Source of the DNA: Ashinkailepas kermadecensis | Taxonomy: Eukaryota; Arthropoda; Thecostraca; Neolepadidae | Length of the DNA stretch: 64,000 nt | Assembly: GCA_034440615.1 (NCBI GenBank) | Contig: JAOTOM010003124.1 | Location: 46,001-110,000 of the forward strand | Reading direction: 5' to 3' | In this document: one piece after another, positions 23,267 to 39,340 of the stretch | Numbering within the stretch: position 1 is the first letter of the stretch | How the letters are laid out: each line of letters begins with the position of its first letter | Translations under genes and position numbers: made by a program | Notes under the pieces: generated by a model | Told to the model about the DNA's origin: nothing | What the model saw: only the letters and a program-made list of their open reading frames with translations | The model's database searches: none

Positions 23267-26224
23267 ATCAAACGTCAAAACACCTGTTTCCCATCAAACA
23301 GGCCGCCGAGCGGTCGGTACCGCCGAAGCCAAGGGTTCATTAACCCTTGTGGAGGGAACAGACCATTACCGTTAACCCGAATAGTCAGTAGTGAACGGGA
23401 GTATCGCATGACATGGACATTTTGTTTATCAGAGACCTGCCATTCCAGTGCGTTTACCTGCAAAGACATTGTAATTTGCATCATATTCCACCAGACAATG
23501 GGTTTGGTTCCGGCGGGTTTATGAGGGTCTTGATGTCACCCTTGACTGAACGTAACGTTAGATCCCATAAGTGGTAAACCGTATTCGCACTACTAACCCA
23601 CATTTCGACGGAGCAGCCGGTTACCGTCATTGCGGGTATGCTGAAAAAACATGTGTGTGTGCAGATTTATAGCCTCTGGCGGGACAATGTTGTACATTCC
23701 GTCCATCAGGCCTCAAGTAAACGATCCTTCATGTGCATATTCAACATGGATATCACGGCCATTGGTATTGATCCCCTCTGGTCTAACGCCATGTCCATGA
23801 AATTGAAATGCAGGGTATCCATAAAACAAATGTTCTGCCTATGCATATTAGTGGGCAACATCAGAAGATAGAGGACCCTGTGGTCCGTGGTGTGCGTTTT
23901 ATGTCACGCCGAGATATGCTGGAGACCAGACTCGTACAAGTAAATTGTTGTAGGGGGAAATGTCACAAAGCAGTCACGATGGGAAATAACGTTACCGTGA
24001 AATCGCTGGAAACTCGCCCTCAGGCTTTGTACTTATCAGCGCATGTATTACCCTTGAATGCCGCGGGCCTGGTAAACACTCGGAGGTCCAAAATACTTAA
24101 GTCGATGTAGTTGAGGAACGAATAGTACACTGACCATTAAGTGACCAAACGTACTAGTTGTGAATGAGGGATTTAGCAGGGAATTAAGTTCGGGTTCGTC
24201 CGTAACTTAATGTAAAGCTAGCCGGCAAGACAGGACAGGACGAACCCGACTACCGCCTGTAACGGGAAAACGGGACACAACATTACGCAATTAGCGAGGA
24301 GACGGCCTGCAAGCCGCCCTTCCACGGGCGATAACTTCCATGGGCCCAAACGTGAGCCTCCGCCCTCTTCTCTTCGGAGGAGACGGAGGAGGGCTGATAG
24401 AAGACGGGGAAAATGACGAAACACTGTTGGTTGAACCCCTGGGAAAGCGTGCCGGAAAGACTGGATATTCACAAGGCAGCTGGTTCACTTGAGAAATTCT
24501 AGGCCGCAAAACCCTCCGGCCTGGTGATCCCAGAGCGCGGAAGGGCATCCCGAGGGTGGTCAGATCCGACGGGATCCATGGGTAAGCTCGCAGGCAGCGG
24601 CACCCAATTTTGGGTCGGGATGAATCTGTGCGCACAGTTAGGTAAAAGCCAAAAACGGCTAGGTCGGTATTCCTTTCCCGTCTCAGCTATTCCAGCAGGC
24701 CTGGGCCTCTCGATTACGGCACAGACAGGGGAGATGAAGTTTGGCGTTCCGTAAGCCCCCAAGGATAGGACAGGCAGGGGATTTGAGGGTCTCCCGACCA
24801 TGACCCCGGGCAGGATAGGTTAGAAAGACGATAGGGGGCCATCCCGACCGATTTGTGGCCCAGGACCACCTGTGGGGGTGCCCGCCGATTGCAAGTTAGA
24901 GCACTGCAAGGCCTGGCAAGGCATTTGACTCATTTAAAGCGTAGGTATGTCGGCCATTATTACTCAAGCCCAGCATAAGACCATCAGAAACTAACGGAAT
25001 ATCGCAGCCCAGTGTCATCGAGCCTTGAAGGCAGTAAAGTAAATAGTATATCATTCCCAACCAACAGTGTCGCGTCAGCCGGTCACAGTTGTGGACCTAA
25101 GCACGGGTAATTAACATTTAACCTTGGGCTAGAAAGCCCTAAGCAACGGTCTGAGGAAGTAAGACTCGCTGAATGCGCATGCACCACTGGAAGGGAAATT
25201 ATCGGGCCAAACTTTACATTTTATTAATAGAGAGCGAATGTTCGGAATGGAAGATGGAAATGAATGGATTACGTGGGAGCATGCATGACGTAGTTATGGG
25301 TAGTTAAGGACCAGTGGGAGCTGTTGGAACTCTGCGTACGCATCTAGCTGTCAGAAACCCTCGTTGCCAAAATTTGACCCAGGATAATTACCTAGGCCCT
25401 CAATTTGTCATTCCGGTGATCCGTGGGAGCATGCAGGTGGATGACATGGAGGGAAACAAGCGGGGACTTTAACACTTAAGAGGGCCCCGAAGCTGGACGA
25501 GGGCCGGTGACGGACGCATTTCCAACTCCAATGTCCGTCCATTACTCTTATGACCCCCCCCCTCTTAGGTCTCTCCAATCATGCGGTTCCTCTATCCCTG
25601 GCGCCACGACCAAGCCAGGTTCACTCACGGATGGAAGTGGTGAAGTGAGAAGATTTGACCTCGCTAAATATAAATTCGTGTTAGGATAACGAGTCACGGG
25701 GCGCCGACAAGATGACAATACGACGAAGACAAGATGGTATGGCACGCTCAGACTGCACCTACTACAGCGAGGACTCGCGGGTCACCGCTCGCTGTGGGCC
25801 GCCCCGGTTGGGGGCCGGCGGCACGCCGGAAGCGGGAACGGCGCGGGCCGGGGGAGCCGCCCGGCGCCCGTGAGCGTAGTAAAACATGGCCGCCGGCCGG
25901 CGGCCGTGCGGAAACTACTTTCTCAAGGTCGCTCCGAAGTCAAGGGCGCACCGCAGTAGACCAAGACGAAACAAAACAACAGTGCCACCATTCAGACCGA
26001 CCACACAGACCGACCACTCAGACCGACCACTCAGACCGACCACTCAGACCGACCACTCAGACCGACCACTCGGACCGACCATTCAGACCGACCTGACACC
26101 CGGACCAATAGACCAAAACCCCAAACCCCCTTACCAACCCTACCCCCCTCCACCCCCCACCCCACCTACCCCTCCCCCATCCATCCCCCACACCGACCCC
26201 GCCCCCGACCTCGCCGCCCTACAC

Positions 26225-26241
26225 TGGCGCCCAACGTGGGG
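26225..26241 (+). promoter_or_regulatory. Primer-binding site matching tRNA-Lys(CTT)
   Basis: TGGCGCCCAACGTGGGG is complementary to the 3' end of animal tRNA-Lys(CTT) including CCA. It sits 1 nt after the CCCTACA end of the left long repeat, where reverse transcription of an LTR element would be primed. Confidence 0.8.
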
Positions 26242-26263
26242 TGACAAGTCTCTTCACTCACCA

Positions 26264-26600
26264 TGAAGCCCATGGAACCAGCACAGACCGCCGAACCCAT
26301 GGTAGAAGGATGTCCAGGGGACTAAGAAGATCCCCAGTCTGGATCAAAAGGGATGTCTGCGGACTTGGAAGATTCCCAGTGTGGATCAAAAGGGATGTCT
26401 GCGGACTAGTCAGATCCCCGGTATGGATCAGGAGGATGTCCAGGGGACTAAGAAGATCCCCAAGGTGGATCAAAAGGGATGTCTGCGGACTTGGAAGAAC
26501 CCCAGTGTGGATCAAGAAGGAAGTCTGCCGGCTAAAATGATCCCAGAGTGGATCAATAGGGAAGTCTGCGGACTAGGAAGATTTGAAGGAGACCCGGTAA
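26264..26600 (+). repeat. Leader repeats, about 40-bp units, after a short ATG frame
   Basis: A 20-codon frame starts at ATG 26264 and ends at a stop inside the first repeat, where gag would be expected. From about 26300 to 26580, units containing GATCCCCAGTNTGGATCAA and GGGATGTCTGCGGACT repeat about six or seven times. They are open in several frames on both strands. Confidence 0.7.
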
Positions 26601-27655
26601 GGGATGTCGTTGGTGTCAATTAAATGGGAAGCATTGAGGAATATCGGAGCCCCAAAAGTAAATTCGGAGTCTTGGAAAAATATGAGCCTCACAAGTAAAT
26701 TCAGAATGGGAGCCTTGTGGAGAATATGTGCCCCAGACGTGAGTAATAGAGAAGTGTATGGGCTATGAAGAGCCCCAAGGGCAAATTCAGGGAAGCTTAT
26801 TAGAGTACTAGCGTGTTGGCAAGGAAGAATTGCAGGTACGAGCCAAGAGGAACGTTGTGGACGTCGGGAGGAAGCCCTCGGATACACATAAAGTGATTAG
26901 TCTGTTGGGGAAGATCAAGTTTTAGGTGTGCATTAGGAGACAAGCTGGTGAGCGCCGAGTGTGAGGAGACTCCAGCGCCGAGTGTGAGGAGACGCCAGCG
27001 CTGACTGAGGAGCTGACAGCGCGGAGACGCTTCAGAAGACTCCAACACTGACTGTAAGGAGACCACAGCGCGGAGACGCTTGAGGAGACTCCAGTGCCTA
27101 CTGTTTTGGGGGACACGTGGGAAGTGATGCGCTGGTGTGACCCGCTGGTGGGAGTGCTACACCAACACACTTGACAGCCAGAGCGACAATACGGAGTTCA
27201 TAAACCCCAGCGAAATTAAAACTCTGACAATGCGGAGTGAAAATTCATGAGCGATATCCGCCGCCGATGAGGAAGTGAAGTAATCAACAGAAGCCACGTC
27301 GATGCTGTGTCACACAGGGGCCGAAGTGAGGAGTAGTGGCCCACACGAGTGAGAGCAACAACCTGAAGAACAATAATATTGATTGAAAACGGAGAGTAGT
27401 GAAGTAAAATACGTGGGAATTAACACCACGGCGGGGTGACCTCAATCACGTGTCGGCACTTGACCGACATTGGCTGTGTGCTTTTGATTACGCTTGTCAG
27501 ATGGAAGCAGCGACACTTCGAAGCAACTTGATTCATTGTGGCACGTCAGGCGATCAAATGCGCGTGTCCGTCACGATGAAGCCTCGGAACGGTGCCAGGT
27601 GGACACTGTGTGGCAAGCGGGGAAGGCGATTGCCGAGTGCGGTGACAGTGGCTGC
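26601..27655 (+). other. Internal region with degenerate short repeats
   Basis: No protein domain is seen. At 26945-27110 a GAGGAGACTCCAGCGCCGAG-type unit repeats. The rest is unassigned. Confidence 0.4.
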
Positions 27656-27659
27656 CGGG

Positions 27660-27890
27660 AGGGAGAAGCGGAAAGGACAGTGGTCTCATTGGGGACAGGA
27701 CAGTGGTCTCATTGGGACAGGACAGTGGTTTCATTGGCACCGGACAGTGGTCTCATTGGGACAGAACAGTGGTCCCATTGGGACAGGAAAGTGGTTTCAT
27801 TGAGACAGGACAGTGGTTTCATGGGCACAGGACAGTGGTCTCATTGGGACAGGACAGTAATCCCATTGGGACAGAACAGTGACCTTGTAG
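27660..27890 (+). repeat. Minisatellite GACAGTGGTCTCATTGG (about 19 bp)
   Basis: About 11 units of GACAGTGGTYTCATTGGGACAG with small variants lie just upstream of the secreted-protein frame. Confidence 0.9.
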
Positions 27891-27936
27891 TCACACGGGC
27901 TGCCGTTGAAGTGGATAATTATCGGACGCGCCCTCA

Positions 27937-28806
27937 ATGGCGACCCAGATGGGCCCCACGCGACGTTTGCTGGCTTTGACCCTGGCTCTGACCGTCATGT
28001 CACCGTCCCTCGCCAGCGCAGACGAGTGTCGGTTCCCGCCGGAGTGGATGGGCCAGCGGTACTGGAAGGAGACCGTCTTCAACATCGCAGAGACCCGGCT
28101 CGGCTCCAAAGGGCGCTGTATCGAAAATGACGGCTTCATGTACCTCTTCGAGAAGGACAACTCTGGGGAGAAATGTTACGCTTGTGTGGTGCTCTTCCTA
28201 CGGCACACCAACATCATAGAGTTCAAGGACTCGCGCTTCTGCCACCGTCGCCGCATGCTGCGCGACATGTGCGTCATGATCGGCGGCGACGAGCCTCGGC
28301 ACACCATAATCCGCGTGGGCCGGCACGCGGTGATCGGCGTCAAGCGCGAGGGCCGCACGGTGCGCGACACATGCTCGGGCGCGTTCACCACCCTGGTGAT
28401 GGGCTGCAGCCGCTCCGACACTCTCCAGCTGCGCTCAAAGTGTCGGCGGCCTCCACAGTCTGCCAGTCTGCAGTCCACAGAGTGGAGAGTCAACTGTCTG
28501 AGTGGACAGAGTGGACTATCCACAGAGTCCACAGTCTGCCAGTCTGCAGTCCGTTGCCATGGCAACTGGGAGGAGAATGGCACCCATTTTCTGATGACTT
28601 CTCCGATCAGCAAGTCGGAATCACCTACCAGACGAGTGTGCTTCGTCTCCATGGCAACCAGCGAGGGTCTCCACTTCTCTACGCTGCAGAAAGCCTGCTA
28701 TAGGAATATTTCCCTTCGCCAGGATGGTGCGCTGGCATTTACGTCACGATTAATGATGACTGTCGTGCCGAGGCGTCCACCACCCGGTCCGGCAACAATC
28801 AGCTGA
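27937..28806 (+). CDS. Secreted Cys-rich protein, DUF7044/DUF7042-like, cargo of the LTR element
   Basis: The frame has 289 codons. Residues 1-28 form a signal peptide (Arg-Arg, then LLALTLALTV, ending ASA), followed by DECRFPPEWMGQRYW. A Cys, Phe-Pro, Trp, Gly pattern followed by a KGRC segment and CYACVVLFLRHTNI is how I recall the N-terminus of arthropod DUF7044 proteins. Later, CHGNWEENGTHFLMT resembles the next module of those proteins, and about 12 Cys suit an extracellular fold. Residues near 170-205 are replaced by an in-frame TCTGCCAGTCTGCAGTCCA-type repeat (about 28450-28550). After DGALAF (about 28740) the plausible continuation, with a Cys and a hydrophobic, GPI-signal-like C-terminus, lies in another frame and ends at about 28855. 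The copy is thus probably frameshifted. It has no intron and no viral neighbour. Identification is from pattern memory and is moderate. Confidence 0.55.
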   Translation: MATQMGPTRRLLALTLALTVMSPSLASADECRFPPEWMGQRYWKETVFNIAETRLGSKGRCIENDGFMYLFEKDNSGEKCYACVVLFLRHTNIIEFKDSRFCHRRRMLRDMCVMIGGDEPRHTIIRVGRHAVIGVKREGRTVRDTCSGAFTTLVMGCSRSDTLQLRSKCRRPPQSASLQSTEWRVNCLSGQSGLSTESTVCQSAVRCHGNWEENGTHFLMTSPISKSESPTRRVCFVSMATSEGLHFSTLQKACYRNISLRQDGALAFTSRLMMTVVPRRPPPGPATIS

Positions 28807-29035
28807 CGCGCGGCGCGGTCAGCTGGCTGCTCAGCTGCATGCTGTTGGTCGTTCGGTGATCCAGCGGCCGGCCTAGGCCTTGCGGCCGGCCATCACTCGT
28901 CGGCCGGTGGGGCGCTGGCACCGCGTCGGCCGGGCAGCCGCCCGCCGCGACATCTATCGAGAAGAAGTGGCCGCCGCTAGCTGCGCCACCTATTGTCAGG
29001 AAGTGGCAGCACTCGGCTGCTGTACTTAGTCAGTC
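28807..29035 (+). other. GC-rich segment after the cargo frame
   Basis: It contains the off-frame hydrophobic C-terminal continuation (to about 28855), then GGCCGGCC-rich sequence. The composition resembles a host 3' UTR more than the neighbouring repeats. Confidence 0.4.
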
Positions 29036-29520
29036 CAGTGATCTTCAGAGCTGCGGTAGCAGGGACCGAGTGCTGCAGCACGAACTCTACCAACGGACTC
29101 GTCCGACGTCATCACATCAGGGACCTCATGACGCCGGCTCTCGCATCTAAAAATCTGGAGACCAACCAGTCAACGGACATCATAAGCACACCAACAGAAG
29201 CGCCGAGTGGGATCTGCTGCACCCAATTCTACCAACAAACATCAGCACATCGGCGGTATCACCGAGTGGGCTCTGCAGCACCGTCCGACGTCATCACATC
29301 AGGGACCTCACGACACCGGCTCTCGCATCTCAAATCGGTACACCAACCAGTCAACGGACATCATAACCACACCAACGGAAGCGCCGAGTGGGCTCTGCTG
29401 CACCTAAAATTCTACCAACGGACTCGTCGGACGTCATCACATCAGGGGACACCATGGCACCGGCTATCACATCTCAAAATATGGCGGCCCGGCATGCGAC
29501 GCCATCACATCCGCCTAGGG
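29036..29520 (+). repeat. About 180-bp tandem repeat, 2.5 units
   Basis: GACGTCATCACATCAGGGAC recurs near 29106, 29287 and 29432. ACCAACCAGTCAACGGACAT recurs near 29160 and 29342. The 286-codon frame spanning 28993-29853 is kept open by the repeat and has no recognised domain. Confidence 0.8.
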
Positions 29521-30653
29521 ATGTCTGGACACAGTAGCGACACCATCGGCGTTCGGCCCAGGGCGACCACCGACGGAATTCCAGCTATAGCCGCTAGACA
29601 TCAGCCGACGACCGAAGGAGTGTTCTCAGGACCAAAATATTCAACTGACAAGACATCTGACGATTATCCTCGGCGACACCGACACACCGACAGGCACATC
29701 ATGCGGACCGGTGGAGCAACCGACACCAATCAGAGGATGTTATGCATGCACCAGCCCTGGCATCACCTTCAACGTAATCCGCTCGGCATCGGAGATCATC
29801 AAATCATCACTCGGGAAGCTGTCTCCGGCCACTTCGCAAGTCCAGGCATCTGAAGTCATCACGACGTCCCAGCAGACGGCTATTACGCGGAAGTCCGATG
29901 CCAAGATCACCTCGGTTTAGTTCACACAGAGAGTGGAGCTACTTTGAGCACTGAGCATTGTTCCCAGAGGGAAGTGCTCCCATGGACGCTGTCCCCAGAG
30001 GCAGGCGCTACCATGATCGCTGCTGATGGGGATGGGGATAACGCCGAGAGCGCAGTCCACTACCAAACCGGCACAACCCGCGTTTGACTGGGCGCGGAAA
30101 TATCTAACCGACTCGGGCGTGACTGATAATGGGGCTTGTCCATTCCAGCTTGCCAAGTGTAAATGTTTGTCGCTGATTCCAGCTCGCCAAGTGCCAATGT
30201 CGGGCAGCTGATGACACCGAGTCAGGCTGTGATGCAGGGCGTCTGATGACACCTCGTCAGACGGTGGTGCCGGTCAGCTGATGACACCTCGCCAGAAGAC
30301 AAATAACACATCGGAAGCAACACGCCATCAGAAGGAATTTATAGATGCTCTGAAGGAGCTGTGGTAAGTGGAACGAAGAGCAGATAGCCAGCTGCGGCAA
30401 GTACAATGAAGTAACCGTTTGCGAGACCTTCAATCCTTTAATAACCCCAAACGCGGAACGGTTGTCTGTACAGAGCTTTCAGAAATAACATTTCAGCCAC
30501 AGATGTGTTCTACACCCGTCGCCCTCCCGACCCTCGCGTCACCTGTTCACCATTTCGGAAACCTCTTGAACATACGTCTTACCTGGTAAATAGGTCTTTG
30601 CCATCAGGTGCTCGGACGACGATCGGCGGACCATCACTCTCCAAGGCACTGGG
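29521..30653 (+). other. Internal region, unassigned, with CAGCTGATGACACC repeats
   Basis: No domain is recognised. A short unit, CAGCTGATGACACCNCG, repeats at about 30206-30290, and CCCAGAGG-type pairs occur near 29960-30005. Confidence 0.4.
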
Positions 30654-31055
30654 GTGCTAGCACCCCCTCTCGGATGCAGTGCTATAGGACAACTTCATCG
30701 TGCCAGCCATCGGAAGCTCACAATGGGCAAAGTGGAAGACTTCCATGTCAGTGACCTAACATCATTCAGCCACAGCCTAAATAAAACTCACTTCCTCCAA
30801 CCAATCCCTATGACAGATCCGATCCCTGACAAGAACTTAGCCATGCTCATCAGTGCCTTTCCATCTAAAACTTTAAATCCCACACCCCTGGCCAACCATC
30901 CAGGACCAACTGAACAACTGGGCAGTACAAGCGGAGGTAGCGATTAGACCTCTGTTGCCGCCCTGTACGCTCCCACCTCCCTGGCCACCATCAGCATACT
31001 GGCAATACTCATCTTAATCAGCATCCTTGTCTGGAGGCATTGCCGCGCCCGATGA
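30654..31055 (+). pseudogene. Broken frame ending in a membrane anchor (envelope-like position)
   Basis: A 97-codon frame (30654-30947) ends in a TAG at 30945-30947. In the same frame the next 35 codons (30948-31052) encode a hydrophobic stretch, LATISILAILILISILVW, followed by basic RHCRAR and a TGA. This is a textbook single transmembrane helix with a short basic cytoplasmic tail. A membrane-anchored protein between pol and the 3' LTR is where envelope genes sit in retroviruses and errantivirus-like elements. No envelope surface domain, fusion peptide or heptad repeat is recognisable. It could equally be the end of a second captured host gene. Confidence 0.45.
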
Positions 31056-31243
31056 CACCGGCCAGCATCGACAGGTCAGGTGGCGGTGGCGGTTCCCATT
31101 CTGGGCCCAGCTACCAAAGCGCCTCAACAGCCTACCACGCATCGAGACGCTCAGGATATGGACATGGCTCGGCGCATGACTACATTCGAAGAGGCCCTCC
31201 GGAAGCTGCAGCAGGACTGGAGATAATCATGCATCTTCTCTGA
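31040..31243 (+). other. Gly/Ser/Tyr-rich short open frame overlapping the anchor
   Basis: A 67-codon frame overlaps the end of the membrane-anchor frame. It reads GGGGGSHSGPSYQSAS and SRRSGYGHGSAHDY, the low-complexity composition of a cytoplasmic tail. It may be the original tail displaced by one frameshift, or chance. Confidence 0.3.
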
Positions 31244-31555
31244 GGGAACTCTGCAATACCGGCCGGACGTATCCAGACCAACCAATGGACCTCTCATCTA
31301 CGCGACCCGTGTTTGTGTGCGCTTGGAGTAAATTAAGACTGTGCGTATCATTCGTACAACATGACATCGTGTGTCTCTTATTGTCGCAGGACACAGTGTA
31401 TGTAACTTCGCAAAGAACCAATAGTGTGCCACATGTGTTATGGGGGCAGCGCTATGTGACGTAAATTAGACCGGCCCCATCACCAAAATAGTGGTAGGCT
31501 GTGCACGCGATGTATGCTTTAGATCTAGGAATGAGCGACGGAACCCAGGGGACCA

Positions 31556-31582
31556 ATCCGGGAAAGGGGGAAGGAAGGAATT
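31556..31582 (+). promoter_or_regulatory. Purine-rich tract upstream of the 3' LTR
   Basis: GGGAAAGGGGGAAGGAAGGAA is the strongest purine run before the 3' LTR but lies about 70 bp upstream of it. The sequence touching the LTR (GAAGGAAGTCTGAA) is a weaker candidate polypurine tract. Confidence 0.35.
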
Positions 31583-31651
31583 CAATGAGACGTGAACAGG
31601 GTAGAACCTATCCCAGGATCGCGAGGACGCGATCTTCGAAGGAAGTCTGAA

Positions 31652-36779
<5,128 letters not shown>

Positions 36780-36966
36780 ACTCCTTCTTCAAATTAGGGG
36801 CCTGCTCTCACGTCTCGTCGGCCTCATTGCTCACTTTTTTTCCTATGCATTTCCGAATAGGGGCCTCCTCAAATTTCAGGGGGGGGGCGGGCGGCGCCCC
36901 CAGTCTCACGGCAGGGGGGGGGGAGAATTCCCCCTTTGCCCCCCCCCCCGGTGGCGACGCCCTTGA
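36780..36966 (+). mobile_element. 3' end of a second hAT-like element
   Basis: It matches the last 160 bp of the transposon at 4703-10117. Shared words are CTCGTCGGCCTC, TTTTCCTATGCATTTCCG, GGGGCCTCCTCAAATTTCAGG and the terminus GGTGGCGACGCCCTTG. It abuts the end of the 3' LTR on one side and a satellite on the other. Confidence 0.75.
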
Positions 36967-38905
36967 CGGCTTCACCTGACACGACCTCTGACCTGGCAAG
37001 GTCACATGGCTCCTTGACCGTTGAACTTTCGATTTAGATTTGAAGCGTAATTAATTTGCTTTCTTCCATTACGACTTGAGCATGCCATGTAATGATAGTC
37101 ACATGCTCCATCATCACATATAGGTCAAAGTCGAATATCGAATTGGAACTAGTTGACCTCTGGAGGTCACATCTTTCGATGCCCCGGGAAACGGCGTGAG
37201 TTGTCGACGTGTTTTTGCATTACATACGTTTGTGACGATTTAAAAAGAAATTGAAGGGGTCGCGATTTCCAGTCCCGCCGGGTCCCATGCTAAACCCTAT
37301 GGGAAATTAACCATTAGGTCCAAAACTGATTTTATCGGAAGATATTTTGATATATCTCCGGAATTAATCGGACGTCAATGATTCTAGTGCCACCGTTGGA
37401 CTGTCCACGTTATTGGTGTTAAAACTTTGTGTCTTTTGTGCACCTTCCATCATGTGAACGGCTTGACCTGACATGACCTGCGACCTAGCAAGGTCACAAG
37501 GCTTTGAACCGTTGAAATTTCGCTTTAGATTTGAAGCGTTATTAATTTGCTTTCTTCCATTACGACTTGAGCATGCCAACTAATGACAGTCACATGCTCC
37601 ATCCTCACATATAGGTCAAAGTCGAATATCGAACTGGAACTCGCTGACCTCTGGAGGTTACATCTTTCGATGCCCCGGGAAACGGCGTGAGTTGTCGACG
37701 TGTTTTTGCATTACATACGTTTGTGGCGATTTGAAATGAACTTGAAGGGGTCGCGATTTCCAGTCCCGCCGGGTCCCATGCTAAACCCTATGGGAAATTA
37801 ATCATCAGGTTTAAAACTGATTTTATCGAAGCATATTTTGATATATCTCCGGAATTAATCGGACGTCAATGATTCTAGTGCCACCGTTAGACTGTCCACG
37901 TTGTTGGTGTTAAAACTTTGTGTCTTTTGTACATCTTCCATCATGCGAACGGCTTGACCTGACATGACCTCTGACCTGGCAAGGTCACATGGCTCCTTGA
38001 CCGTTGAAATTTCGATTTAGATTTGAAGCGTTATTAATTTGCTTTCTTCCATTACGACTTGAGCATGCCAACTAATGACAGTCACATGCTCCATCCTCAC
38101 ATATAGGTCAAAGTCGAATATCGAAGTGGAACTCGTTAACCTCTGGAGGTCACATCTTTCGATGCCCCGGGAAACAGCGTGAGTTGTCGACGTGTTTTGG
38201 TATTGCATACGTTTGTGGCGATTTAAACAAGAATCGAAGTGGTCGCGATTTCCAGTTCCGCCCGGTCCCATGCTAAACCCTATGGGAAATTAACCATTAG
38301 GTCCAAACTGATTTTATCGGAACATATTTTGATATATCTCCGGAATTATCGGACGTCAATGATTCTAGTGCCACCGTTGGACTGCTCACGTTATTGGTAT
38401 TAAACCGTTGTGTCTTTTGTACACTTTCCATCATGTGAACGTCTTGACCTGACATGACCTCTGACCTGGCAAGGTCACATGGCTCATGGAACGTGGAAAT
38501 TTCCCTTTAGATTTGAAGCGTTATTAATTTGCTTTCTTCCATCACGACTTGGGCATGCCAACTAATGACAGTCACATGCTCCATCCTCACATATAGGTCA
38601 AAGTCGAATATCGAACTGGAACTCGTTGACCTCTGGAGGTCACATCTTTCGATGCCCCGGGAAACGACGTGAGGTGTCGACGTGTTTTGTTATTGCATAT
38701 GTTTGTGGTGATTTCAACAAAAATCGAAGGGGTCGCGATTTCCAGTCCCGCCGGGTCCCATGCTAAACCCTATGGGAAATTAACCATTAGGTCCAAAACT
38801 GATTTTATCGGAACATATTTTGATATATCTCCGGAATTAATCGGACGTCAATGATTCTAGTGCCACCGTTGGACTGCCCACGTTATTGGCGTTACGAGTA
38901 TGTGT
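36967..38905 (+). repeat. 490-bp satellite, four tandem units
   Basis: The word CTTGACCTGACATGACCT (first unit CTTCACCTGACACGACCT) recurs at about 36971, 37462, 37953 and 38443, a period of 490-491 bp. All units share GAGCATGCCA, GACCTCTGGAGGTCACATC, TTTCGATGCCCCGGGAAAC, CCGCCGGGTCCCATGC and CGGAATTAATCGGACGTCAA. The fourth unit is cut short. No coding potential is conserved. Confidence 0.93.
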
Positions 38906-39340
38906 ATTGCATACACATTCCCGGAATGGGAATGTGAATAATGCATGGGAATGTGTGGGAAGCAATGCTGTGATTAACAAACTTACATAATTGGTTATAA
39001 CTCATTAACCGTTTGTGTTACGGGGTAACTGATAGCAGTGTCGGAATCAACGTGTCGTTGCGGATCGAATGAGCTATATAACGTAGACATTCCGGCATTA
39101 TTGGATTGTTGACCTATGTTGACCTCTGGAGGTCAAACCATTCGATGCCCCGTGAAATGCGTCTGCATGGTGGGTCAGGGACCTTGGTACTACCGTCTCA
39201 CCGAGTTTGGGCGAAATCGAAGGGGTCGTCGATTTCTGCTGAATGTGAATATCGAACTCCTGCCAACTTCACGGACGTCCCCATCATGCGGGAAGTCGCC
39301 GGCGCCGGTGGGGTTGGCTGAGCTGGGACGGTGGGTGGGT
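38906..39340 (+). repeat. Diverged relative of the 490-bp satellite
   Basis: The segment at 39108-39165 (TTGACCTCTGGAGGTCAAACC, ATTCGATGCCCCGTGAAA) resembles the core of the satellite, but the flanks differ, suggesting an older monomer. Before it, GGGAATGTG words repeat near 38925-38960. Confidence 0.55.

Noticed and set aside
24218..24801. Minus-strand frames in the 5' LTR as a gene
   Set aside because: They are split relative to the 3' LTR copy and match nothing I recognise; mentioned only as an antisense frame.
28993..29853. 286-codon frame after the cargo gene as a second protein
   Set aside because: It spans a 180-bp tandem repeat and has no recognised domain or composition of a folded protein.
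36967..38905. CRISPR-like array or regulatory cluster
   Set aside because: A 490-bp period without short direct repeats and unique spacers is a satellite, and the genome is eukaryotic.
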